Shown here piece after piece: positions 35,414-43,046 of a stretch of DNA of 64,000 nucleotides. Numbering within the stretch: the stretch's first letter is position 1; each line of letters starts with the position of its first letter. Both the position numbers and the translations under genes were made by a program. The DNA comes from Prosthecobacter debontii. GTDB taxonomy: Bacteria; Verrucomicrobiota; Verrucomicrobiia; Verrucomicrobiales; Akkermansiaceae. The stretch is taken from contig CAMBTP010000006.1 of NCBI GenBank assembly GCA_945870855.1, positions 34,384 to 98,383 of the forward strand, in the 5' to 3' direction. Below the pieces are notes generated by a model, which was not told the origin of the DNA, ran no database searches, and worked only from the letters and a program-made list of their open reading frames with translations.

Positions 35414-35687
35414 GATCGTCGTCGGGATCTCCGGTCGCAGGTTCCTGAGGTTTCTCCGCCTCCCGGTCGGCGAGTGTGATGAGTTCGATGCGTTTCCGTG
35501 CGCCGGTGAGGACGGAATCGCAGTGTTTGAGAAGACGCGCACCAGCCTCGTAGCGGGCGATCAGTTCTTCAAGAGGAAGTTGTTCACCCTCCATCGCCTC
35601 GACGATGTTCTCCAGCTCCGCCATTGCGTCCTCGAAAGAGAGGTCGGTGGTGGGGTTTGTGGGATCGGTTTTGCGGCGGGAAGGCAT
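35394..35687 (-). CDS. xseB: Exodeoxyribonuclease VII small subunit
   Basis: Of 97 residues. LSFEDAMAELENIVEAMEGE and LPLEELIARYEAGARLLKHC then LTGARKRIELI are the whole XseB signature. The acidic tail PDDDHDITLF is typical. It acts with XseA (not in the window) on single-stranded DNA. It is translationally coupled with dxs. Confidence 0.95.
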   Translation of the reverse strand: MPSRRKTDPTNPTTDLSFEDAMAELENIVEAMEGEQLPLEELIARYEAGARLLKHCDSVLTGARKRIELITLADREAEKPQEPATGDPDDDHDITLF

Positions 35688-35726
35688 GAATTTATAGCAT
35701 CATCAAGAATCAGTAAAAAACAGTGC

Positions 35727-37541
35727 CTATTCCTCTACGGCTCCCCCGATGGCGTTCAGGTCGCGATCTGAGTAATAGACCATGTCCATTCCCACCAAGG
35801 TTGCACGAAACGGGTAGCGGCGGGCGATTTCTTCAACCTTTTTGTCCTTGTCGAAGATGGACAGGCCGGGAGGGTAAGTTGCCAGAAAGATACGTCCATC
35901 CATTACGAACGAAGTGAAATCCTTGTATTTGTCGGCGACCTCTGCAGCGTTTCCGGAACCGTGTGAGGAAGGCGAGATGAGGATACCTGCGACAGGAGTC
36001 TCCAGATCGGCGGCGTTGCTTTCTAGTTTCTCAAAGTCAAGGCGACTGGAAGGTAACCAGATCGAGATGCGATCCGCATACCAAGCCACCGCCCAAGGCT
36101 GATCCGAGAAGCAGATTTGTTTATCGCTGAGCCACTTATTGAGCGCGAGATTCAGTGCTGGGGCGTAGTAAGGAGGCCAGTGAGGGACCCCGCTGTCACT
36201 CCGTCCCAATCCGATCCGAATCTTGTTGGGCATCGCTAAAAGCAGAGGTAGAGAGGTGATGCCGATGATTAGGTAATAATGCACGTTTTGCAGCATCGGA
36301 GCGGAAGTTACGATGGGGATTCTGCTCCATAGTGTGGATATAAATGCCAGACCGTAGGCTGTCATCAAGGGAGCAAAGAGAAGGTGGGTTTGATTTGGAT
36401 TTAGATCATCGGCGGAGACACCGAAGATCGAGAGCCCGAAGGCCGATGTGATAAACATGAGCAGGATGGCCCAGCGAAACTGGGCGATGGATGCTCGCTT
36501 GAAGGGATGCATCAGTGCAATCAGGAACAGGGGAGCGACGATGATACCGCCTAAGAACGGGATCAAGCTGGACGCTTGAACTAGAGTGGAGCGAAGAATC
36601 GCCGAGACAAAGCCGCGATTGAGCAGCGGGAAGGAATCAAGGTCGAGGATGCGCATTACGTTTTCCTCCGTGCCGCCACCCATGCCGTTATAGAGGTTCA
36701 GGTAGGCTGTGCCGAACGGGGTTCCGGAGATTTCCGAATTGCGCAACATGATGAATGCCATCGGGATGAGTAGAATAAAAAGGATGGTGATGGCCACTGC
36801 CCCGCGTGGCCGGAATGCCACTGCTGCGAAGATGATGTAACCTATGGCAATCCAGATCGTGACGTAGTGTGTCAGTGTCAGTAAGGTGAAAAAGATTCCG
36901 GCAATGATGGCTTGAATATAGGGGAGGCGCCCCTCCTTGGATTCCTCCACAGCTCGATAAACGAAATAGATGGCGCAGGAGAAAAGCAGCAACATCAACA
37001 TTTGTGGCAAACCCGATAGGGAATATTGCCAGAAGGTTTCACAAAAAAGCATGAGGATGGCTGTGACCCCGGCGATTTTCTGATCGAAAATCCGGGAAAC
37101 TAACAGATAGGTGACCCCAATCGACATCAGGAAGCAGAGGGTGGACACTGTCGCAATGACCCGATCCAGCGGGAAGACCATCTCGTTTTCCCCCATTTGC
37201 CACTTTGCGGCGTCATCGGCACCAACCAGTTTCAGCACCGCGGCGTTGAGGAGGGGGTTTAGCGGCGAGTGGTATGTGTCCTTGAATCCATTAAATAAGA
37301 TGGCCGTGCCCCCTTGTTCTTCCATTGCCTGTGCATATGCGATGGGGCGGATGACTTTGGTGGTGAAGCCGTTGCCGCGTGCTATTTCGCGAGCGATATT
37401 TGCCTGCTCCATGGCATGAGGAGAGTTGAGACCCTTGAAGAAAGGGAAGAGGTTTGCCACTGTCAGCAGAATGAGAACCAGAATAAAAAGGACAAAGCGT
37501 ATCGTGGTGCCAGCGTCGAATCGGGTTTGTATGTTGCTCAT
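35727..37541 (-). CDS. Multi-spanning membrane protein, PMT/GT-C glycosyltransferase-like
   Basis: Of 604 residues with about 11-12 hydrophobic segments and a C-terminal soluble part of around 180 residues. The first loop (MEQANIAREIARGNGFTTKV, then YHSPLNPLLNAAVLKLV) looks like the GT-C arrangement of ArnT/PMT-type enzymes, where an acidic residue after TM1 is catalytic. The N-terminal anchor is FVLFILVLILLTVANLFPFF. If a GT-C enzyme, it would move sugar from a polyprenyl carrier in the periplasm, but the donor and acceptor are unknown. It stands alone between xseB and the two-component pair. Confidence 0.65.
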   Translation of the reverse strand: MSNIQTRFDAGTTIRFVLFILVLILLTVANLFPFFKGLNSPHAMEQANIAREIARGNGFTTKVIRPIAYAQAMEEQGGTAILFNGFKDTYHSPLNPLLNAAVLKLVGADDAAKWQMGENEMVFPLDRVIATVSTLCFLMSIGVTYLLVSRIFDQKIAGVTAILMLFCETFWQYSLSGLPQMLMLLLFSCAIYFVYRAVEESKEGRLPYIQAIIAGIFFTLLTLTHYVTIWIAIGYIIFAAVAFRPRGAVAITILFILLIPMAFIMLRNSEISGTPFGTAYLNLYNGMGGGTEENVMRILDLDSFPLLNRGFVSAILRSTLVQASSLIPFLGGIIVAPLFLIALMHPFKRASIAQFRWAILLMFITSAFGLSIFGVSADDLNPNQTHLLFAPLMTAYGLAFISTLWSRIPIVTSAPMLQNVHYYLIIGITSLPLLLAMPNKIRIGLGRSDSGVPHWPPYYAPALNLALNKWLSDKQICFSDQPWAVAWYADRISIWLPSSRLDFEKLESNAADLETPVAGILISPSSHGSGNAAEVADKYKDFTSFVMDGRIFLATYPPGLSIFDKDKKVEEIARRYPFRATLVGMDMVYYSDRDLNAIGGAVEE

Positions 37542-37575
37542 GCCGGAGAGTGGGATACGCTACCCGCCGAAAAAC

Positions 37576-38943
37576 TTAAAGCCCTAGTTCCTTAATTTTT
37601 CGTTGCAGAGTCCGGCGGCTGATTCCCAGTAACTCCGCCGCCCGCGTGCGGCTGTCTGCTGTTTCAGCGAGCGCGCGGCGGATCGTGTATTTCTCCAGCT
37701 CATGTAGATTGAAAGCATCGGGGGCGTCCAGAACGGCTTTTCCCGGCAGCTGAAGTGCTTGGAGGCTTTTCGGAGTGTCATTAAGGAAAGCGGGCAGGTG
37801 CTGGATGCCTATTGTGTCGTCGTTCGACATTACGACCCCGTGCTCGATGGCGGTGCGGAGCTCGCGGACATTTCCCGGCCACGTGTAGCTGACGAGACGG
37901 TGGAGCGCTGCGTCGGTGAGCGGTTTCACGGGGCGTCCGTTTTCCTCGGCGAACTCGCTGAGAAACGAATTTGCCAACAGAATAATGTCCTCCGGCCTTT
38001 CTCGTAAATTGGGCATTATGACGGAAACGACATTGAGGCGGAAATAGAGATCCTCGCGGAAAATACCCGCATCGACGAGCTGGCGGAGATTTTTATTGGT
38101 CGCGGCGAGGAGACGGACATCAACCTTGATCGGCGAGTTCGAGCCGACGCGCTCGATGGATCTTTCGGAAAGGGCGCGGAGGAGTTTCACCTGTGTGGCG
38201 GCGTCGATCTCGCCGATTTCATCGAGGAAAAGCGTTCCTCCATCCGCCTGCTCGAAGCGGCCGATCCTTTTCTGCGCCGCACCGGTGAAGGAGCCTTTCT
38301 CGTGACCGAAAAGCTCTGATTCCAGCAGCTGCGGAGAAAGCGCCGCGCAGTTCACAATCACCAGCTTCGCCGCCGGGCGGCCGGAAAGATGATGGATCGC
38401 ATGCGCGACAACCTCCTTGCCGGTTCCCGATTCCCCCTCGATGAGGACGGTGGCGCGGGTTGGCGCGATCTGTTCGATCAGCTCGGTAACACGCTTGATT
38501 TCCGGGGATTTCCCGATCAGGCGGGAAAGGCTGGCGCCTTTTTTCACCTGTTTAGTGAGCTGGACGTTCTCTGTTTCAAGTGTCCGGGAGCGGAGGGCGC
38601 GCTTCAGGAGCATCTCGACCTCGTCGAGGTTCAATGGCTTGGTGACGAAGTGGAACGCGCCCCGGCGCATGGCTTCCACGGCGGTATCGACCGAGCCGTA
38701 GGCGGTCATCATCAGGATCACGGGCGGGGAGGGGAGCTTTGCGGCGGTGTCGATCAGATCCATCCCGGAATCGCCGCCGAGGCGGAGGTCGGTCAGTAAG
38801 AGTTGGATGTCCTCGCTTTTCAGGATCGCGAGCGCCTCGGAGTTGTTCGAGGCGAGATATACATCAAACTCCTCCTCCAGCGCGCTGCGCAGCCCCTCGC
38901 GGGTAGCGCGTTCGTCGTCAACGATTAGGAGGGTGGGGGGCAT
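37576..38943 (-). CDS. NtrC-family sigma-54-dependent response regulator
   Basis: Of 455 residues. Receiver domain with the phospho-acceptor Asp in IQLLLTDLRLGGDSGMD and Lys in VTKPLNLDEVE; AAA+ domain with Walker A GESGTGKE, an intact sigma-54 loop (GHEKGSFTGA, Ser replacing the usual Ala), Walker B GGTLFLDEIGEID and WPGNVREL; Fis helix-turn-helix AAELLGISRRTLQRKIKELG. It should activate sigma-54 promoters after phosphorylation. The partner kinase is immediately upstream (38983-40185). Compare the regulator at 1876-3186, which lacks this loop. Confidence 0.95.
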   Translation of the reverse strand: MPPTLLIVDDERATREGLRSALEEEFDVYLASNNSEALAILKSEDIQLLLTDLRLGGDSGMDLIDTAAKLPSPPVILMMTAYGSVDTAVEAMRRGAFHFVTKPLNLDEVEMLLKRALRSRTLETENVQLTKQVKKGASLSRLIGKSPEIKRVTELIEQIAPTRATVLIEGESGTGKEVVAHAIHHLSGRPAAKLVIVNCAALSPQLLESELFGHEKGSFTGAAQKRIGRFEQADGGTLFLDEIGEIDAATQVKLLRALSERSIERVGSNSPIKVDVRLLAATNKNLRQLVDAGIFREDLYFRLNVVSVIMPNLRERPEDIILLANSFLSEFAEENGRPVKPLTDAALHRLVSYTWPGNVRELRTAIEHGVVMSNDDTIGIQHLPAFLNDTPKSLQALQLPGKAVLDAPDAFNLHELEKYTIRRALAETADSRTRAAELLGISRRTLQRKIKELGL

Positions 38944-38950
38944 TTCGGGG

Positions 38951-38980
38951 AAACTTTAAACTCTAAATTTTAAATTCTAA
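38951..38980. repeat. AT-rich tandem heptamer-like scar
   Basis: Near-repeats of TTTAAA(CT/TT) fill the gap between the kinase stop codon (2 bases away) and the regulator start. It resembles 49845-49868. Confidence 0.45.
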
Positions 38981-38982
38981 TG

Positions 38983-40185
38983 TCACGCGTCAATTACCGG
39001 CGAAGGCAGAAGCCTCGGCGAGGGAGCAGTGTGAGGTAAGTGGATGAGGATATTGGTGCCTTGGTCGGGTTGGGATTGGATTTCGATCTCGCCGCCGTGC
39101 TCGCGGATGATGCGGCGGACGATGAGCAGGCCGAGGCCGGTGCCGGAGGATTTCGTGGTGCGGTAAGGTTCGAATAAGCTGCCCATCTGCTCGGGCGGGA
39201 TGCCGGTGCCGTTGTCATTGATGGAGATGAGGAAATCAGTTTCCGAGGAGCGGGTGCGGATACCAATCACTCCGTTTTCCCCAGCGATGGCTTGGTAGGC
39301 GTTGCGCATGAGGTTGTAGAAAACCTGCTGAAACTGGTCGGGATCGACCATGGCCATGGGGAGGCTCGGTGAGAGATCCAAATCTACCGTGATGCCGCGG
39401 GAGACGATCTCCGGTTCGAGCAGGGTCAGGGTCTGGCAGAGGATCGCGTTGAGGTCGTGGCGTTCGCGGTGTGGGGTGGTGGGGCGGACGGCGTGGAGGA
39501 ACTGCTTTAGGATTGTATCGAGCCGTTGGATTTCCTTGCGGGCGGTGTGCATGTGCTCGGAAAGCCCTTTGCGATCGGCGGGGGCGAGGCGGCGGATTTT
39601 CCGCTCCATGAGCTGGAGGTGTATATCTAGGGAGTTGAGCGGGTTCCCGATCTCGTGAGCGACACCGGCGGCTAGAAGCGTGAGGGCGTTGAGGCGCTCC
39701 GATTCTAGGTTTTCCTGTGTCTCGGCTAGGCTGCTGGTGAGGTCACGGATCAGCATCACGTGGCCGAGGGGCAGTTCGTGGTTCTTCGGATCGTCGATGG
39801 GTGAGAGGTAGAAATTGAGTTTCCGATGCTCGGGATAGAAAATCTCGATGTCCCGCGAAACCGCCACGCTGGAGCCGCTGAGGGAAATGCTATCGATACC
39901 ACGGATTTTATCGGCGATGCGTTGGCCGAGGGTTTCCGCCGCGTCCAGCCCGAAGAAGCGGCAGGCAGCAAGGTTGAGGAACAGGATTTTCCCATCCGGA
40001 TCGAGGATGATCAGCCCCTCTTGCAGTGCCTCGAATACATTCTCTAGGAAACCTTTCTCCTGGATCAGCCGGGTGACGATCTGCTGGATCTCTCCCGGCT
40101 CTACCCGATCCAGGCGGGCGACGAGTTTTTCTAAGAATCCGGACTTCACGGGCAGGAGGATGGGGAAGATGGCGGGGAAATCCAA
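38983..40185 (-). CDS. Soluble PAS-domain sensor histidine kinase (NtrB-like)
   Basis: Of 400 residues, without a clear membrane helix. A PAS domain spans about 55-160 (FEALQEGLIILDPDGKILFL, LPLGHVMLIRDLT). The HisKA box has the phospho-acceptor His in LLAAGVAHEIGNPLNSLDIH, then N box (YNLMRNAYQAIA) and G boxes (NDNGTGIPPEQMGSL, SSGTGLGLLIVRRIIREHGG). It should phosphorylate the sigma-54 regulator encoded next. The signal is presumably cytosolic. Confidence 0.94.
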   Translation of the reverse strand: MDFPAIFPILLPVKSGFLEKLVARLDRVEPGEIQQIVTRLIQEKGFLENVFEALQEGLIILDPDGKILFLNLAACRFFGLDAAETLGQRIADKIRGIDSISLSGSSVAVSRDIEIFYPEHRKLNFYLSPIDDPKNHELPLGHVMLIRDLTSSLAETQENLESERLNALTLLAAGVAHEIGNPLNSLDIHLQLMERKIRRLAPADRKGLSEHMHTARKEIQRLDTILKQFLHAVRPTTPHRERHDLNAILCQTLTLLEPEIVSRGITVDLDLSPSLPMAMVDPDQFQQVFYNLMRNAYQAIAGENGVIGIRTRSSETDFLISINDNGTGIPPEQMGSLFEPYRTTKSSGTGLGLLIVRRIIREHGGEIEIQSQPDQGTNILIHLPHTAPSPRLLPSPVIDA

Positions 40186-40305
40186 ATCATATTCTGGGCA
40201 TCAGCAAGGGATAAGATCCAACCGCGAATGGCCGCTAAGTCGTCTGAAACTGGCCATATATTTGATTGTGAACAGCCCCGAGCTTGCCGTGCAACGATGA
40301 GAGAA

Positions 40306-40689
40306 CTAATGGAATATTTCCCGAAGCAGAGCCGCGAAGCCGGGCTTGTCCAGCTCATGCGTCGCGATGGCGATCATGGCTTTGTAGAGTTGTTTCTCGA
40401 TCTCTGGAGTTCCGTGCGCGGCAATTTCATTCAGTTTCAAAAATAGCAATGCCGAACCGATGCCCGTGCGTTTATTTCCGTCAAAGAAGCATTGGGATTC
40501 GGCGAGATGAAATGCGTAGGCCGCTGCCACATCAAAAACATCGCCACCAGTATAGAGAAAGGTATTGCGAGCTGCTGCAAGAGCCGAATCAAGCAAGCCA
40601 GATTCACGCAAACCGTAAGCTCCGCCATAGCGTTTCAGAGACTCCTCGTGAAGATCGAGAACGTCTTCAAGTTCCAAAAAATCAAACAT
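40306..40689 (-). CDS. Fic/Doc-family (death-on-curing) toxin
   Basis: Of 127 residues. Doc-type helices are followed by FDGNKRTGIGSALLFLKLNE, which carries the phosphate-binding loop. In the usual H-x-F-x-D-G-N-K-R-T string the position of the catalytic His is a Gln (AESQCFFDGNKRT). Doc proteins phosphorylate EF-Tu while most Fic proteins AMPylate, both using that His; its loss questions catalytic activity, although I recall such variants among annotated family members. A small antitoxin-like gene lies 9 bp upstream. Confidence 0.85.
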   Translation of the reverse strand: MFDFLELEDVLDLHEESLKRYGGAYGLRESGLLDSALAAARNTFLYTGGDVFDVAAAYAFHLAESQCFFDGNKRTGIGSALLFLKLNEIAAHGTPEIEKQLYKAMIAIATHELDKPGFAALLREIFH

Positions 40690-40698
40690 TTCGAGCGG

Positions 40699-40896
40699 TT
40701 ATTTTGCGAGTTCACGCAGCATGGAATCATACTCGGTGAAAATTTCCTTCTTCGCCTTTGCGATACGCACTTCGCGGCTCGGTTCAGAATTTTCTACGGT
40801 CAGGAGCGAACACAATTCGTCCACCGATTTTTTCACTTCGAAAAGCTCAGTTGGCGCCAATGTCTTAAGGGATGCATATATTTCCCGAACGGTCAT
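40699..40896 (-). CDS. Probable antitoxin of the Fic/Doc toxin
   Basis: Of 65 residues, charged and mostly helical (MTVREIYASLKTLAPTELFE). It does not match Phd clearly, but its size, position directly before the toxin and co-orientation fit a type II antitoxin. No catalytic motif is visible. Confidence 0.65.
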   Translation of the reverse strand: MTVREIYASLKTLAPTELFEVKKSVDELCSLLTVENSEPSREVRIAKAKKEIFTEYDSMLRELAK

Positions 40897-40973
40897 GGTC
40901 GAAAGCTAGCGAATTCCTCTCAATCATCAAGCCGATATTCAAATCCGACCATCTCATCACGATGAACCGTCGC

Positions 40974-41020
40974 AAATTAAAAATCCACCGGCAGGGGATT
41001 GCCGGTGGATTTTTAATTTT
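40974..41020 (-). terminator. Intrinsic terminator after the LysM gene
   Basis: A long, almost perfect stem AATTAAAAATCCACCGGCA / TGCCGGTGGATTTTTAATT with a six-base loop, followed by a T run in both directions. It sits 28 bases after the LysM protein stop and could also insulate the toxin operon. Confidence 0.88.
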
Positions 41021-41047
41021 TGCCTAGGGGCTTTCCGAGTTGTGCGC

Positions 41048-41866
41048 TTATGGCTGGGCGGGAATGTACAGCTCGGAGCCTTTGGCGAGGACAGTGGAGG
41101 GATCGAGTTTGAGGCCGTTGAGCTCGTCGAGGCGGCGTGTGGTAGTACCGTGCTTCGCGGCGAACTGGCCGTAGGTGATTTCTTTTTCAATAAGATGCGG
41201 GCGAGGCGAAGTGCGGGGCTTCTCAATGGGAGCGGGGTTGTTGAGAATGGGGATCGACGGGCTGGACGCGAGTGATGGAGTCGCTGCTTTCGCGACCGCC
41301 GTTTTAGTGCGATCCACCTTGATCTTCTGGCCGACGCGGAGCGACTTGTGGTTCACGCTTGGGTTCATCGCGATGAGTTCATCCACGGTTACGGCGTATT
41401 GCGTGGAGATTTTGTAGAAGGTCTCGCCCGTGGCCACGGTGTGGGTGCGGGATTCGTTTGCGGGCGCTGGTTGGTTAGTGGCCACGGCGGTCTTGCCGGG
41501 GACTTTGAGCTTTTGGCCAGGGTGGATGATGCAATCGTCTTTTAGGCCGTTGAGTTTTGCGAGCGCCGAGGCGGTGGTGCCGTGATGGCGGGCGATGCGC
41601 TCCATGCTATCGCCGGATTTCACTGTGTAGGTGGTATCTTCGAAAACGGATTTGGTATCGCTAGCCTCAGTGGAGGCGGATGGCACGGAGGGTGCGGGGC
41701 GCGAGGGCGGCGGCGTATCGATGAGCTGCGCGATTTTTTCCTCAAGCTGGCGAAGTTGCATTTCCTGCTCAGCACAGAGTGCCCTAAGGCGATCTGTTTC
41801 AGTGGCCGACATCAGCGAGCCGGTGCTAGCGAGAACAACGACGAGCGAGGCGAGGTGCGTTTTCAT
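41048..41866 (-). CDS. Secreted protein with three LysM domains
   Basis: Of 272 residues; start chosen at 41866 so that MKTHLASLVVVLASTGSLMS is a signal peptide. A short coiled coil (LCAEQEMQLRQLEEKIAQLI) and Pro/Ser linker precede LysM domains starting YTVKSGDSMERIARHH, HTVATGETFYKISTQY and, more degenerate, KEITYGQFAAKHGTTTRRLD. LysM binds N-acetylglucosamine in peptidoglycan. No catalytic domain is attached, so it may be a wall-binding or structural protein. Its upstream region (41867-41989) is very AT-rich and probably its promoter. Confidence 0.9.
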   Translation of the reverse strand: MKTHLASLVVVLASTGSLMSATETDRLRALCAEQEMQLRQLEEKIAQLIDTPPPSRPAPSVPSASTEASDTKSVFEDTTYTVKSGDSMERIARHHGTTASALAKLNGLKDDCIIHPGQKLKVPGKTAVATNQPAPANESRTHTVATGETFYKISTQYAVTVDELIAMNPSVNHKSLRVGQKIKVDRTKTAVAKAATPSLASSPSIPILNNPAPIEKPRTSPRPHLIEKEITYGQFAAKHGTTTRRLDELNGLKLDPSTVLAKGSELYIPAQP

Positions 41867-41989
41867 ATGCATGGGTCGTGTTTTTTCATAAATTAAGTTG
41901 GATGGCAATAAAAAATTTAAGATTTCCTTAATATTTTTAAAAATTAACCAAATTTACCTGTATTTATGGGTATTACGCCATAATTTTTT

Positions 41990-42667
41990 TTAACTTCTGT
42001 GGTCGTCACAACCATCGGACAAGCATTTTTCCAGCGCGATCCGGGCGTTTTCGAAGGCCTCATCGCCGCCATCCTGTGAAATCTGGTGAGGTTGATCGAA
42101 AATGACTGATACCCGGCTGAAGGGCTTGGGTATGACGAAGCGATCCCAGGTATTTAACTGCCAAAACGAGGTATAGTGGATATGGATCGGGATGATTTTA
42201 GCGCCTGTCGCCTGTGCGATTTTGATGACGCCAGGCTGGACTTGGTAGCGAGGGCCTCTTGGTCCGTCGGGAGTGACGCAGACATCAAAGCCCTCGCGCA
42301 GCGCCTTTTTCATGCCGATCAAGGCAGAGACCGCACGACGGGAGGAGGAGCCACGTATCGCGCCGAGGCCGAACATGGACATGGCGGTGGCAAGGGTGGT
42401 GCCGTCCTTGCTGGCACTGGTCAGGACTACGGATTTACGATTTTTCCCGCCCGTCCTGCGCCAGATCGGCGGCATCGTGAAAATGCGGTTGTGCCAGAGC
42501 GCGAAGATGACCGGTGCGGGCGCGATTTCAGGAGCGGTGACGCCGGGTTTGCCGTTGATCTCGTAGCGGAGGGTGAGCCCCCAGCATTTCATCAAATACC
42601 CTACGAGATAACCCGCGAGGCGTGAGCTGCGGTTCGCGCGGATTTCCGTTTTTTGCGATTGTGCCAT
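41990..42667 (-). CDS. Lysophospholipid acyltransferase-like protein (DUF374)
   Basis: Of 225 residues. VIFALWHNRIFTMPPIWRR holds the acyltransferase-type His motif, VVLTSASKDGTTLATAMSMF and VCVTPDGPRGPRYQVQPGVI are the DUF374 core, and KIIPIHIHYTSFWQLNTWDR is its conserved end. DUF374 proteins resemble LpxL-type lipid A acyltransferases and probably add acyl chains to lipid A or a precursor at the inner membrane. Exact substrate unknown. Confidence 0.88.
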   Translation of the reverse strand: MAQSQKTEIRANRSSRLAGYLVGYLMKCWGLTLRYEINGKPGVTAPEIAPAPVIFALWHNRIFTMPPIWRRTGGKNRKSVVLTSASKDGTTLATAMSMFGLGAIRGSSSRRAVSALIGMKKALREGFDVCVTPDGPRGPRYQVQPGVIKIAQATGAKIIPIHIHYTSFWQLNTWDRFVIPKPFSRVSVIFDQPHQISQDGGDEAFENARIALEKCLSDGCDDHRS

Positions 42668-42670
42668 CGT

Positions 42671-42901
42671 TTAGGGGAATCTGGCTGGGTGAAGGGCATC
42701 TGCCAGATTTGGCTGGCGAGCGATGAGATCCCCATAAAGCTCGCGGTTTGCAGGAACGGGCGCGCAGATCTCCGACTGATCGCCGACCACGAGACAGTTG
42801 CCGATTTCCCGAAGATCAAAGCCGACGACTCTGGCCGCATCGAAGTCGAGCACGACACCATGAGTGCCGCCGGGCGCGATTTCGATACCTACAAGCTGCA
42901 T
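42671..42901 (-). CDS. Small hypothetical protein
   Basis: Of 76 residues from an ATG at 42901 (MQLVGIEIAPGGTHGVVLDF). It lies 3 bp before the DUF374 gene on the same strand, which suggests coupling, and has a balanced composition. No domain was recognised. It might be non-coding, as the opposite strand is also open here. Confidence 0.4.
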   Translation of the reverse strand: MQLVGIEIAPGGTHGVVLDFDAARVVGFDLREIGNCLVVGDQSEICAPVPANRELYGDLIARQPNLADALHPARFP

Positions 42902-43046
42902 GGCCAAAGTGTTCGGTTGAATGAGGTTATTTTACAAGCTCGCTGAAAATCAAAAAAACGGCTATTTTGGAATCAGATGCCTGATAAAAGTTGCCTGGCT
43001 GAGCGGTAAGCTTGAAACTCCTGTCGAATCGATACCTCCTCGAACT

